Origin: Tepidibacter thalassicus DSM 15285
Lineage (GTDB): Bacteria > Bacillota > Clostridia > Peptostreptococcales > Peptostreptococcaceae
Length of the DNA stretch: 64,000 nucleotides
Direction: 5' to 3'
NCBI RefSeq assembly: GCF_900129915.1
Contig: NZ_FQXH01000008.1
Coordinates: forward strand, 62,001-126,000
How positions within the stretch are numbered: the first letter of the stretch is position 1; the number at the start of each line of letters is the position of its first letter. The notes beneath the pieces are model-generated. The model was given only the letters and a program-made list of their open reading frames with translations, made no database searches and was not told where the DNA came from. Positions 45,422-53,337 of the stretch are shown here, one piece after another. The translations under genes were made by a program, and so were the position numbers.

Positions 45422-45835
45422 TTTTATCCCCCTAAATTAATATATCTATATCATGTGTTTTGTTCCCAATTATTTTAACACCTAAGATTATAACACACAA
45501 TCTATAAAGCTTAAATATTAGCATAAAATCACTATATAAACAATGGCTAAATAAAATTTTTTATGATATATAATTTTCTTCTATTTTCAATTCTAAAATC
45601 AAAAAGTGATTTTAGAATTATTCCATTCCCCCTTTTCTATATAAGGAAACCATTTCTAAAATCACTTTTCCATATATTTTTCGTTTAAAATCATTTGTAA
45701 CCTTATTTAACGTTCATATAACGTTCCTAACAAAAACATTAGGTTCATAATAGGAACTTTATTAGTTTTTTACTTGACTTTATTTTTAATGAATTTCTAT
45801 AATGCCTCAATAACAAAAGAAAGGATGTGTTGCAT
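45422..45835. promoter_or_regulatory. Divergent regulatory region with repeated dyads before the SNF2 operon
   Basis: No gene in about 400 bases. Three copies of ttctaaaatca occur at 45590 (direct), 45606 (inverted) and 45654 (direct), forming alternative hairpins; the arm at 45602-45617 pairs perfectly with 45654-45669. Closer to the plus-strand gene, gttccta and taggaac form another dyad (about 45723-45757). Likely operators controlling the restriction operon and/or the 101-residue gene. Confidence 0.55.
45774..45803 (+). promoter_or_regulatory. Sigma-A type promoter for the 101-residue gene
   Basis: TTGACT and TATAAT separated by 18 bases, 33 bases upstream of the ATG at 45836. Confidence 0.75.
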
Positions 45836-46141
45836 ATGGAGAAACTAAAAATAGATTTACAATTATTTAATATAATAACAATAGAGAATTGCCTTAACTG
45901 CACACCAGTACTTCATAAGCTGGACCAACTTATATATAATAAAACAAAGGCAATTATAACAAAATCACAAAATATTCCTGACAAACAAGAACAATTATTA
46001 TTTATCTTAACGCAATCATTGCTAAGAATTTCCAGAGAAGCCACTTGGCTGAAACTTCAAAAAGAGCACAATTTATGCTTACAATACCTCTACACACTTA
46101 TCAAAAGGCAAATATATATGAATAATCCTGAAATAATTTAA
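45836..46141 (+). CDS. Hypothetical protein of 101 residues
   Basis: Helical, basic, with three cysteines in the first third (NCLNCTP, and NLCLQYLY near the end). No recognised family. The ATG at 45836 is preferred, since AAAGGA lies about ten bases upstream; a GTG at 45827 is too close to it. A strong promoter and a terminator bracket the gene, showing it is an independent unit. It may encode a regulator of the element, but nothing visible proves DNA binding. Confidence 0.7.
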   Translation: MEKLKIDLQLFNIITIENCLNCTPVLHKLDQLIYNKTKAIITKSQNIPDKQEQLLFILTQSLLRISREATWLKLQKEHNLCLQYLYTLIKRQIYMNNPEII

Positions 46142-46145
46142 GTTA

Positions 46146-46171
46146 AGATGGCCATATTGGCTATCTTTTTT
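46146..46171 (+). terminator. Terminator of the 101-residue gene
   Basis: Arms agatggcca/tggctatct (one G-U) with a three-base loop and a run of T. Confidence 0.8.
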
Positions 46172-46355
46172 AATAGCTAAAAAATCCTATCTGCATCTAC
46201 ATAATGTTTAAGTATGTGTTAATATATAATATGTATATTAGTCAAATCTCTAAATCCCTTTATTTTATGTGATTCAGGACATTTTTTAAGCGTCAAAATG
46301 TTACCATGATTATTTTAGTGTATAGGGGAAAACAATAATTTCTAAAAAATATAAA

Positions 46356-46381
46356 GGAGCAGTGATTTACCTCACTACTCC
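46356..46381 (-). terminator. Terminator of the parM-parR operon
   Basis: Arms ggagtagtga/tcactgctcc with a six-base loop followed by T-rich sequence on the minus strand, seven bases after the parR stop. Confidence 0.8.
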
Positions 46382-46387
46382 TAAATT

Positions 46388-46669
46388 TTATAAATTATTA
46401 AAAATATCAAGAACATCGTCAGGCAGGTTGCTTTCTTCTAAGTTTTCTTCTATACTGTTATCACTTTTAATTTGCCAATTAACCTCTTCCAAAACCTCTC
46501 TAACTGCTTCTTTAATTATTCTCTTTTCATTTAATCTAGTATCTTCGGCAAGTACTATATTTACAACGAAATTAGTCATATTTCCTTTGTTAGCCTTTAT
46601 TATTTTATATGCTTTTTCAGAGTCTTTATCATCTAAATTGAAAGCTAAATTTATCCTTTGTATACTCAT
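46388..46669 (-). CDS. parR: ParR-like DNA-binding partner of the actin-like partition protein
   Basis: 93 residues. The first half (RINLAFNLDDKDSEKAYKIIKANKGNMTNFVVNIVL) fits a ribbon-helix-helix type protein, the usual fold of ParR, and the acidic tail (EENLEESNLPDDVLDIFNNL) would contact ParM. The ATG follows the parM stop codon with no gap, and the ribosome site lies inside parM. Function is inferred mainly from that pairing, since ParR proteins diverge strongly. Confidence 0.75.
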   Translation of the reverse strand: MSIQRINLAFNLDDKDSEKAYKIIKANKGNMTNFVVNIVLAEDTRLNEKRIIKEAVREVLEEVNWQIKSDNSIEENLEESNLPDDVLDIFNNL

Positions 46670-47590
46670 TTAAATCACCCTTCGTAGTGCTTGTCTTCCT
46701 AGAATAGAATATCCATATATATTTGAAAATTCGTCCATGAATTCTGCATATCCAATATTATCTGTTTTCTGCTCAATGTGTTTTTTTAGCAGTTGACTTC
46801 CCCCACCAACAAAAAGGACAGGATTTATTGTTGTAACATATCCTAATTCATTAACTTTAGATAATAAGTTAACAACAAAAGTATCCACCTTTTTATTAAC
46901 TAAAGCATAAAGTTCTTTACTAATAAATAATGTATCTGCTTCCCCTTTGATTATTTCTTCTATTTGTTCTTCTGTTAAATTTATTCCTTTTTGAAAAAAT
47001 TCTTTCTTTATATCATTGATTAGATGAATAATGCCAAATGGAATTGAGTTACATGATGAATTTATCAGCAATCCTTTACTTGTTGTTCTGCATAGGTCAG
47101 TTGTATATCCCCCTAAATCTATAATTGTCAGTTGAGTATTCTTATAATCGTGAAATTTTGATATCATCGCTGCATATCCTTGAGCCCATACAAAAACATC
47201 TGTAATATCTATTTTATAATGCACATTTTCATATTCAAATTCTATATCTTTCCTCATAAAATATTTTTTGTACTTTTCTTTTAATTCTCCATAATGTATT
47301 AGTGGTAAACCAACACTTAAAATAATATCTGCATGTTGCTTATTCCATTTTTTCAAATTTAGTGCTATCGCCTTCAATGATAGTATAAAGAATTTATCAT
47401 CTATCGTCTTATCGTTCATCACTGAAAACCTACCTTCTCCTATCACATAATATTCTCCGTTATATTTAAGAACATTCTTATTTGTAACAGGTTCTTTTTC
47501 CATAACTGTATAACCTGTGTCATATTTAATACCATATTCACTTTTGATTTGTTTGTTACCATGGTCAATGCTAATTATTGTTGTTTCCAT
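46670..47590 (-). CDS. parM: ParM/Alp-type actin-like plasmid segregation ATPase
   Basis: 306 residues of the actin-like fold. Phosphate 1 loop ISIDHGNKQIKSEYG, phosphate 2 loop LTIIDLGGYTTDLCRTT near residue 165, and the adenosine motif VLFVGGGSQLLKK near 265 are all recognisable. Filament-forming ParM proteins push replicated plasmids apart with ParR and a centromere. GGGAGGTAG precedes the ATG. A partition gene in an integrated element implies that it exists at times as a low-copy autonomous replicon. Confidence 0.85.
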   Translation of the reverse strand: METTIISIDHGNKQIKSEYGIKYDTGYTVMEKEPVTNKNVLKYNGEYYVIGEGRFSVMNDKTIDDKFFILSLKAIALNLKKWNKQHADIILSVGLPLIHYGELKEKYKKYFMRKDIEFEYENVHYKIDITDVFVWAQGYAAMISKFHDYKNTQLTIIDLGGYTTDLCRTTSKGLLINSSCNSIPFGIIHLINDIKKEFFQKGINLTEEQIEEIIKGEADTLFISKELYALVNKKVDTFVVNLLSKVNELGYVTTINPVLFVGGGSQLLKKHIEQKTDNIGYAEFMDEFSNIYGYSILGRQALRRVI

Positions 47591-47823
47591 TGCAACTACC
47601 TCCCTCTATAATCTTTAATTTCTAAGTTCCTTTAAGGTACTAACATTAAACAGAATTATTTATTTTTATTTCAAGTCTTTTTTGAAAAAAACACTCACTT
47701 TATTAGTGAGTGCCTTTAAGGAGAATTACTATGAGTTTATAAAAATTTTAGATACCATTTTTAAAGTTATGAAACCAATTTATCCTTCATTATTAAAATC
47801 AATCTTTCTAGTTAATGTCAAGT
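47591..47823. promoter_or_regulatory. parM upstream region: terminator and possible centromere repeats
   Basis: Gene-free. The palindromic nonamer CCTTTAAGG occurs at 47629 and 47713. The hairpin cactcac-tttatt-agtgagtg at 47693-47713 with a T-run on the minus strand ends the upstream membrane-protein gene. A minus-strand promoter (TTGAAA, 18 bases, TTTAAT) precedes parM. A parC centromere would be expected in this stretch, but the repeats are few. Confidence 0.5.
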
Positions 47824-48138
47824 TTATTTTCTTTTTATCCCACTAATTTTATCTATTATATCCCAAATATTCTTAGCTCTTACTGCAAAGAAATCTATTA
47901 TTATTGCTATTATAAAAAAGATTACTGCAATAATAATATACATTATTATATTTTTCATTACAGAATCATGATATCCCCACAATTCAAAAACTTGAGTAAT
48001 ATAAGTCCCTATCCAAATTAAATAGTAAATTCTTCTGGCCACTTTTAAATGTTTATCTTGATATTGTGGTAATAGGGAAACTACACAATGTATAATCAAA
48101 AATGCTGCCACTATCTTCATGCCTGATATAAAAACCAT
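47824..48138 (-). CDS. Small membrane protein with three predicted helices
   Basis: 104 residues with hydrophobic helices at about 7-22, 38-53 and 62-85, basic residues in the loops (HLKVARR) and a charged tail ending in DKISGIKRK. GGGAGG stands eight bases before the ATG. Not recognised. As a lone gene upstream of the partition pair, it may be an accessory function of the plasmid-like element. Confidence 0.65.
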   Translation of the reverse strand: MVFISGMKIVAAFLIIHCVVSLLPQYQDKHLKVARRIYYLIWIGTYITQVFELWGYHDSVMKNIIMYIIIAVIFFIIAIIIDFFAVRAKNIWDIIDKISGIKRK

Positions 48139-48623
48139 ATAAAATACCTCCCTAATACTATGGTTAACATAGTCAATTAATAAATTATATTTACATACTC
48201 TTTTTATATAAATTTATCTATATTGACTTCAAGTATTTAAAATAAAAAAGCATATAGCTCTAGAAATTTCACTAAAGCTATATGCCAAAATGTTGGAGAA
48301 ATTATAAATAATATAAAATCATCAATGAATTGAAAAAAAGACAAATATATATATTTACACTATTGAAAGTCAAGTAGAAAATTATAAAAATTTTTATTCC
48401 CATAAAATCAAGGTTTTCATCAATTTTTGTATAAAAAAAGACCCACTCTCCACTACATGAAATTTTAGGTGTTATACTAAAATTGTAAGGGGCTGGCCAG
48501 TAAATATCTTACTTATATACAAAATATGTAATTTTAAAAATATCAAATAATAATATATTAACAAAATTATACCATAAAAACAAATAAAATAAAAGACATT
48601 ATTAACAGATTGGAGGAATTATC
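48139..48623. other. 485-base gene-free stretch, possible small RNA ending in a minus-strand terminator
   Basis: The minus strand has a clear terminator at 48243-48286 (agctatatgc/gcatatagct arms then TTTTTTATTTT) but no protein-coding gene upstream of it. A TTGACT with AT-rich -10-like sequence lies about 90 bases upstream on that strand (around 48345-48375). A short non-coding RNA of under 100 bases is conceivable. The rest holds the recombinase 3 promoter (GTTATACTAAAATTG on the plus strand near 48472). Confidence 0.35.
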
Positions 48624-49547
48624 GTGATAAATAATAACATTAATATAAAAACTACTATAAATCAAGCTATTAACTTCTTTATGAATTATCTATACGCAAA
48701 CAATAATTCAAAACAAACTATTGTTTGCTATACAACTGATTTAAATATATTTAAAAATTTTGTAAAATCAAATTTTACTGGAGTAAGATACATTCAACAA
48801 CTTCGTCTAAGCGACCTGAATCAATATTTAGCTCACTTGAGAAAGCAAGTTGAGCATAAGGAAATACAAGCTGCCACAATGGATAGAAGAGTGTTTTCTC
48901 TTCGCTCCTTTTACTCCTTCTTATACGACGATAGACTTCTTGACTATAATCCAGCAAGCAAACTAAAATATAAAAAATCTCAAAATAAATCTGTTCCAAA
49001 TTATTTAGAAGAGCATGAACTTGACCATTTATTTAAGGTAATTGAAAACACAAATGATAGAAATAAATACAGAGACATAGCTATTTTTGCATGTTTACGC
49101 TACTTAGGAGCAAGAAGAACAGAAGTTACAAATCTAAAATGGAGTGATATCCATTTTACAACCCAACAGATAAAAATATATAGGGAAAAAACAAATACTT
49201 ATTCCATGCTCCCTATGCATCCTAAATTAGTAGATGCATTATTACAGCTATATAATGCTACATTTGATAAAACAAAAGAATATGTATTTATATCTAGACA
49301 AGGAAACCAATTATCGAAGACTGCCTTTAATAGCGTAATTAATAAATATGTAAATCTTGCAAGTATAAATAAGGATTTTAAAATTACTGCTAGAACCTTT
49401 AGACATACCTTCTGTACTATTGCAGCAAAGAAAAATATTGCATCACAGAAAATTATGGAGTTTACTGGTCATAAAAGTGCTGATACCTTATCTATCTATT
49501 CAAAAATGAATACTTCTCACCTTTCTGATTTACTAGCTGCAATGTAG
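48624..49547 (+). CDS. Tyrosine recombinase/integrase 3, adjacent to attR
   Basis: 307 residues. Core-binding N-terminus, then arginine in LRYLGARRTEVTNLKW near residue 175, and GHKSADTLSIYSKM near residue 285-295 for the last histidine and the tyrosine. Box II reads ITARTFRHTFCT: the conserved histidine before the second catalytic arginine is replaced by arginine. The start is GTG at 48624 with GGAGG eight bases upstream. It points toward rnpB and may act with recombinase 1, or in excision. Confidence 0.88.
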   Translation: MINNNINIKTTINQAINFFMNYLYANNNSKQTIVCYTTDLNIFKNFVKSNFTGVRYIQQLRLSDLNQYLAHLRKQVEHKEIQAATMDRRVFSLRSFYSFLYDDRLLDYNPASKLKYKKSQNKSVPNYLEEHELDHLFKVIENTNDRNKYRDIAIFACLRYLGARRTEVTNLKWSDIHFTTQQIKIYREKTNTYSMLPMHPKLVDALLQLYNATFDKTKEYVFISRQGNQLSKTAFNSVINKYVNLASINKDFKITARTFRHTFCTIAAKKNIASQKIMEFTGHKSADTLSIYSKMNTSHLSDLLAAM

Positions 49548-49557
49548 AATATTAATT

Positions 49558-49582
49558 AAAGGGCATGAATATCATGTCCTTT
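49558..49582 (+). terminator. Terminator of recombinase 3
   Basis: Arms aaagggcatga/tcatgtccttt (one G-U) with three-base loop and T-run, ten bases after the stop. Confidence 0.85.
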
Positions 49583-49703
49583 TTTCATTGACCTATAAAT
49601 ATATTTTGTAGTATCATTAAATTATAATTAAATATGCTTGTCCAAAGTACATGTGAAATTGATAAACTCGGCTATAGATATTGCAAAAACAGTCTATAAC
49701 TAG

Positions 49704-49731
49704 AAAAACACCAGCCTTTAAGCTAGTGTTT
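49704..49731 (-). terminator. Element-supplied terminator of rnpB
   Basis: Minus-strand hairpin aacactagc/ggctggtgtt with a T-run, ten bases after the rnpB 3' end. It replaces the host terminator now at 24151-24180. Confidence 0.75.
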
Positions 49732-49741
49732 ATCAGGTTTA

Positions 49742-50092
49742 AACGAGCAAGTCTGTAAGCCGAGTTCTGTCTTAGATAGTCATCTATCTAGGCCTACTGT
49801 TGCCAGTAGGCTCAAGCGACCTACCAACGGGACGGGAGCGAGCAACCCCCTTTTCACGTCCCTACTTGGTCTTGCTCCAGGTGGGGTTTACATAGCCAAC
49901 TAGTCGCCTAGTTGCTGGTGAGCTCTTACCTCACCTTTCCACCCTTACCACAAATAAATTGTGGCGGTATATCTCTGTTGCACTTTCCTTGGAGTCGCCT
50001 CCACTGGGTATTACCCAGCACCCTGCTCTACGGAGCTCGGACTTTCCTCGTCTACCTAAAAAGGTATCCGCGACTATCCGACTTACTCGTTA
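49742..50092 (-). ncRNA. rnpB: RNase P RNA (type A), 3' end supplied by the element
   Basis: The catalytic RNA of ribonuclease P. On the minus strand it begins with the P1 5' strand aacgagtaagtc, has the conserved P4 segment GAGGAAAGTCCGAGCTCC, and ends ACAGAACTCGGCTTACAGACTTGCTCGTT-like sequence whose last twelve bases pair with the P1 5' strand. The P1 helix contains one G-U pair where the attL copy would give A-U. A perfect promoter lies at 50118-50146. The short 5' leader (50093-50112) can fold cgttatt with aataacg. The element's attR overlaps its 3' end, leaving the RNA full length. Confidence 0.95.
49743..49764. repeat. attR: 3' end of rnpB, direct repeat of attL
   Basis: Matches 24191-24212 at 21 of 22 bases. 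Here the sixth base is C, giving a G-U pair in P1 of the RNA, consistent with this end having been brought in by the element. Confidence 0.85.
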
Positions 50093-50117
50093 TTTAGTTG
50101 TATCAATAACGAACTTT

Positions 50118-50146
50118 ATAATATCATAAAATATTAGTCTTGTCAA
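50118..50146 (-). promoter_or_regulatory. rnpB promoter
   Basis: TTGACA and TATTAT separated by exactly 17 bases on the minus strand; predicted start near 50111. Confidence 0.85.
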
Positions 50147-50161
50147 AGTGTAAATATTTTA

Positions 50162-51433
50162 CTAAAAACAACTTTCATCATCTATAAGTTTTTTAATATC
50201 TACAGAAGGATGATTTTCATATTTTATAACTTCACCTTCCCAAGTTCTTATCATTACAAAATCTTTTCCTCTTGAAATTAAATACTGCGGAAGTATAGGA
50301 GTCTTTCCTTTTCCTTTAGGTGCATTAACTATATACGTTGGAATAGCAAGCCCTGATGTATAGCCTCTTAAATACTCCATAATTTCAATTCCATCATCAA
50401 TAGAAGTATTAAAATGAGTAGTTCCTTTAACATGTTTAGCATGGAAAATATAATAAGGTCTTACTCTACATTTTAAAAGCTCATGATTTAAACATCTCAT
50501 AACAAATTTATCATTATTTATACCATTTAAAAGAACAGCTTGATTTCCTAATGGTATACCTGCATTTGCAAGTCTTTCACAAGCTTCTTTTGATTCTTCT
50601 GTAATCTCCATAGGATGATTAAAATGAGTATTTATAAATATAGGATGATATTTCTTAAGCATATTACAAAGTTTATCTGTTATTCTCTGAGGCATTGTAA
50701 CTAACGTTCTACTACCTATTCTAATGTAGTCAACATGAGGAATTTTTCTCAACTCACTTATAATCCACTCTAAATAATCATCTGGTAAAGTTAATGGATC
50801 TCCACCTGTTATTAAAACATCTCTTATTTCTTCATTATCTCTTACATAATCTATAGACTCTTGAATAACTGCTCTAGGTTTTGCCTCATCACATTGTCCT
50901 ATATTTCTTCTTCTTTGACAATGTCTACAATACATAGCACATTCATTCGTAACATTTATTATAAGTCTATCAGGATATCTTCTAGTTATACTACCAGCTG
51001 GATTAGTATACTCTTCTCCCATAGGATCTAAATCATCTACCGAATCTTTTAGTTCTACATATGCAGGAATAGACATAAGCTTTATTGGATCAAACTTATC
51101 ATCAGGATCTATTAAACTTAAATAGTAAGGAGATACAGCCCATCTAAACTTTTCTCCTACTTCTTTAATTTGTTCTATTTCCTTTTGACTTAAATTTATT
51201 ATCTTAGATAAAGTTTCTACATCAGTAACTCTATTTTTTAATTGCCACTTATAGTCTTTCCAATCTTCTTCAGTTCCACCTAATATACTTAAAATTTTCT
51301 TTTTTCTTTCTTCTAATTCAGATTTTTTTTCTAAACCCTTAGGTATGTGCTTTCTAGCTTCAATATAATCCTCAATTCTACTTTTTAACTCTTTCGCTCT
51401 TTGTAAAGAAATCTGCTTTTTCTTATTTTCCAT
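50162..51433 (-). CDS. eam: Glutamate 2,3-aminomutase (KamA family radical SAM)
   Basis: 423-residue PLP and radical-SAM aminomutase. The cluster motif CAMYCRHC lies near residue 164. Compared with clostridial lysine 2,3-aminomutase, the two aspartates that bind the lysine side chain (Asp293 and Asp330 there) are lysine (HAKHVKG) and asparagine (YIVNAPKGKG) here, the substitutions known in glutamate 2,3-aminomutase. The enzyme would convert glutamate to beta-glutamate, an osmolyte. GGAGG precedes the ATG. Monocistronic between rnpB and a long gene-free region. Lysine fermentation genes (kamD, kamE) are not adjacent. Confidence 0.85.
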   Translation of the reverse strand: MENKKKQISLQRAKELKSRIEDYIEARKHIPKGLEKKSELEERKKKILSILGGTEEDWKDYKWQLKNRVTDVETLSKIINLSQKEIEQIKEVGEKFRWAVSPYYLSLIDPDDKFDPIKLMSIPAYVELKDSVDDLDPMGEEYTNPAGSITRRYPDRLIINVTNECAMYCRHCQRRRNIGQCDEAKPRAVIQESIDYVRDNEEIRDVLITGGDPLTLPDDYLEWIISELRKIPHVDYIRIGSRTLVTMPQRITDKLCNMLKKYHPIFINTHFNHPMEITEESKEACERLANAGIPLGNQAVLLNGINNDKFVMRCLNHELLKCRVRPYYIFHAKHVKGTTHFNTSIDDGIEIMEYLRGYTSGLAIPTYIVNAPKGKGKTPILPQYLISRGKDFVMIRTWEGEVIKYENHPSVDIKKLIDDESCF

Positions 51434-51770
51434 ATATTACCTCCTTGTTGTATTTTATATATTGTATTTTGTTCAGAATTTTCAATTTATATTTTTAACA
51501 AAATTACTATCGATTTATGATTTAAGTAAAAAATAAAAATTTAGTTTATTAACCAATTATATATTATTATTTTTAATTTATCATTGTGAATATTGAACTT
51601 AGAATGTGTTTTTTTGAGAATGAGCAAGATTTTAACAGAAAGGAAAAAATCATAAAAGCACTCAATTGAATTATAACATATATATTTTTTAAAGTAAATA
51701 ATTATATTTTTATTCAATTTGTAATATATAACATATACATATATTTTGTATTAATATTCATTTTTACAAC
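51434..51770. other. Gene-free upstream region of the aminomutase gene
   Basis: 337 bases of very AT-rich sequence, presumably holding the aminomutase promoter. No riboswitch or further structured RNA was recognised. Confidence 0.4.
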
Positions 51771-51803
51771 AAAAAGCCTATGCAGCATCTGCATAGGCTT
51801 TTT
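51771..51803. terminator. Terminator after the CstA-family gene
   Basis: Perfect 15-base arms aaaaagcctatgcag/ctgcataggcttttt with a three-base loop, ten bases beyond the stop codon. Confidence 0.9.
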
Positions 51804-51813
51804 ATCAATTTAA

Positions 51814-53226
51814 CTAAGCAGCTATTTTATTCTTATTATTCTTATTTACTTTAAACAAAAACAACCCTAATATAGCTATACCAACTACTATCCCTACTAC
51901 ATTTGAAATACTAGAAGCTAATTTAAGTCCTTCTTTTGCTTGCAATATATAAGCTGTTGTAACCACAGTCATAAATGTAGCTGGTATTGTTGCTATCCAA
52001 TGTAATTTTCCTTCCTTAGCTAAATAACTTGCACCTGCCCAAAGAACCATCATTGCCAATGTCTGATTAGCCCAAGAAAAATATCTCCAAATTACAGTGA
52101 AATTTATAAATGTAAGAGCTATACCTACTGCAAATAAAGGTATTGCTATAGAAAATCTCTTCATCAAAGTATCTTGTCTATAATTTATAGAATCTGCAAT
52201 TGTAAGTCTTGCACTTCTAAACGCAGTATCTCCTGATGTTATAGGACATGCAACAACTCCAAGAAGTGCTAAAAAACCTCCTACTTTTCCAAGTAATGAA
52301 CTTGATATAGTATTAACTACTACTGCAGGTCCACCTTTAGCAAGTTCTGTAGCTAGTCCTTCTGTTCCTCCAAAGAAACTCATAGCAGCAGCTGCCCATA
52401 TTAAAGCTATTATGCCTTCTGCAATCATTGAGCCATAAAATATTCTTCTAGCTTCACTTTCTTTTCTAACACATCTTGCCATAAGTGGTGATTGAGTAGC
52501 ATGAAACCCTGATATAGCACCACATGCAATAGTTATAAATAAAAATGGAAATATAGGTGTTCCTTTTGGATTCAAATTACTTAAAGTAATTTCTGGAATA
52601 TTATATCCTTTTACAACTAATCCTCCAGCTATACCAAATGCCATTATAAGTAATGACGCTCCAAATAAAGGATATATTTTTCCTATTAGTTTATCCACAG
52701 GTAATATAGTTGCTAATATATAATATACTATAATTGCTACAACCCAAAAACTTTTATCTGGTTTAGTTAAATTAGCTAATAATCCCGCTGGTCCTGTAAC
52801 AAATACAACCCCAACTAATATTAATAATACAACAGTAAATACTCTCATTACTTTCTTTATAGAATCTCCTAAATAAATACCGACTATTTCAGATGCACTA
52901 GTACCTTTATGCTTCATTGACAAATATCCTGATAAAAAATCATGTGTCGCTCCTGCAAAAATACACCCAAACACAATCCATAAAAATGCAGCTGGTCCCC
53001 ATAAAGCACCTGCTACAGCCCCAAATATAGGTCCAAGTCCTGCGATATTTAAAAACTGAATCAAAAAAATTCTCGGCCAACTCATTGGTATATAATCAAC
53101 GCCATCTTCCATTTCAACTGCTGGTGTTGGTTTAGAATCATCAATTCCAAATACACTTTCAACAAACTTACCATATATAAAATAACCTAATATTAAAATT
53201 ATAATAGCTGAAATAAACGTTATCAT
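51814..53226 (-). CDS. CstA-family transporter (carbon starvation protein A, short form)
   Basis: 470-residue polytopic membrane protein with about thirteen hydrophobic helices. Family features include SWPRIFLIQFLNIAGLGPIFGAVAGALWGP near residue 50, SGFHATQSPLMARC near residue 240, and VVACPITSGDTAFRSARLTIAD near residue 315. Escherichia coli CstA and BtsT are about 700 residues; this is the shorter form common in anaerobes. Substrates in the family include pyruvate and peptides. A LytTR/LytS pair is encoded directly upstream, as with BtsSR and BtsT, so regulation by it is likely. Confidence 0.88.
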   Translation of the reverse strand: MITFISAIIILILGYFIYGKFVESVFGIDDSKPTPAVEMEDGVDYIPMSWPRIFLIQFLNIAGLGPIFGAVAGALWGPAAFLWIVFGCIFAGATHDFLSGYLSMKHKGTSASEIVGIYLGDSIKKVMRVFTVVLLILVGVVFVTGPAGLLANLTKPDKSFWVVAIIVYYILATILPVDKLIGKIYPLFGASLLIMAFGIAGGLVVKGYNIPEITLSNLNPKGTPIFPFLFITIACGAISGFHATQSPLMARCVRKESEARRIFYGSMIAEGIIALIWAAAAMSFFGGTEGLATELAKGGPAVVVNTISSSLLGKVGGFLALLGVVACPITSGDTAFRSARLTIADSINYRQDTLMKRFSIAIPLFAVGIALTFINFTVIWRYFSWANQTLAMMVLWAGASYLAKEGKLHWIATIPATFMTVVTTAYILQAKEGLKLASSISNVVGIVVGIAILGLFLFKVNKNNKNKIAA

Positions 53227-53337
53227 ATCGTTACCTCCTTCACTTTTAATTACTATATTACTTAAAATTATAATTAAACCTTATAATAAATAAATTATAT
53301 TTTACATGAAATGCAAAAAAAAACACATAAAATGCAT

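Larger units (their letters stand above)
24191..49764. mobile_element. 25.6-kb integrated plasmid-like defence element in the 3' end of rnpB
   Basis: Bounded by the 22-bp direct repeat of the rnpB 3' end. It holds three tyrosine recombinases (two adjacent to the ends, both pointing rightward), a primase-like replication protein, ParM/ParR partition genes, a Gabija-like pair with an XRE-ImmA-PIN module, and a SNF2/Mod/Res operon, plus small unknown proteins. No relaxase, type IV secretion, capsid, terminase or transposase genes were recognised. The flanking chromosome would be continuous as GGDEF gene-terminator-rnpB-aminomutase without it. Boundaries are well supported; mobility today is untested. 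Confidence 0.85.

Noticed and set aside
24191-49764. Prophage or integrative conjugative element
   Set aside because: No capsid, terminase, portal, lysis, relaxase, coupling protein or T4SS genes were recognised.
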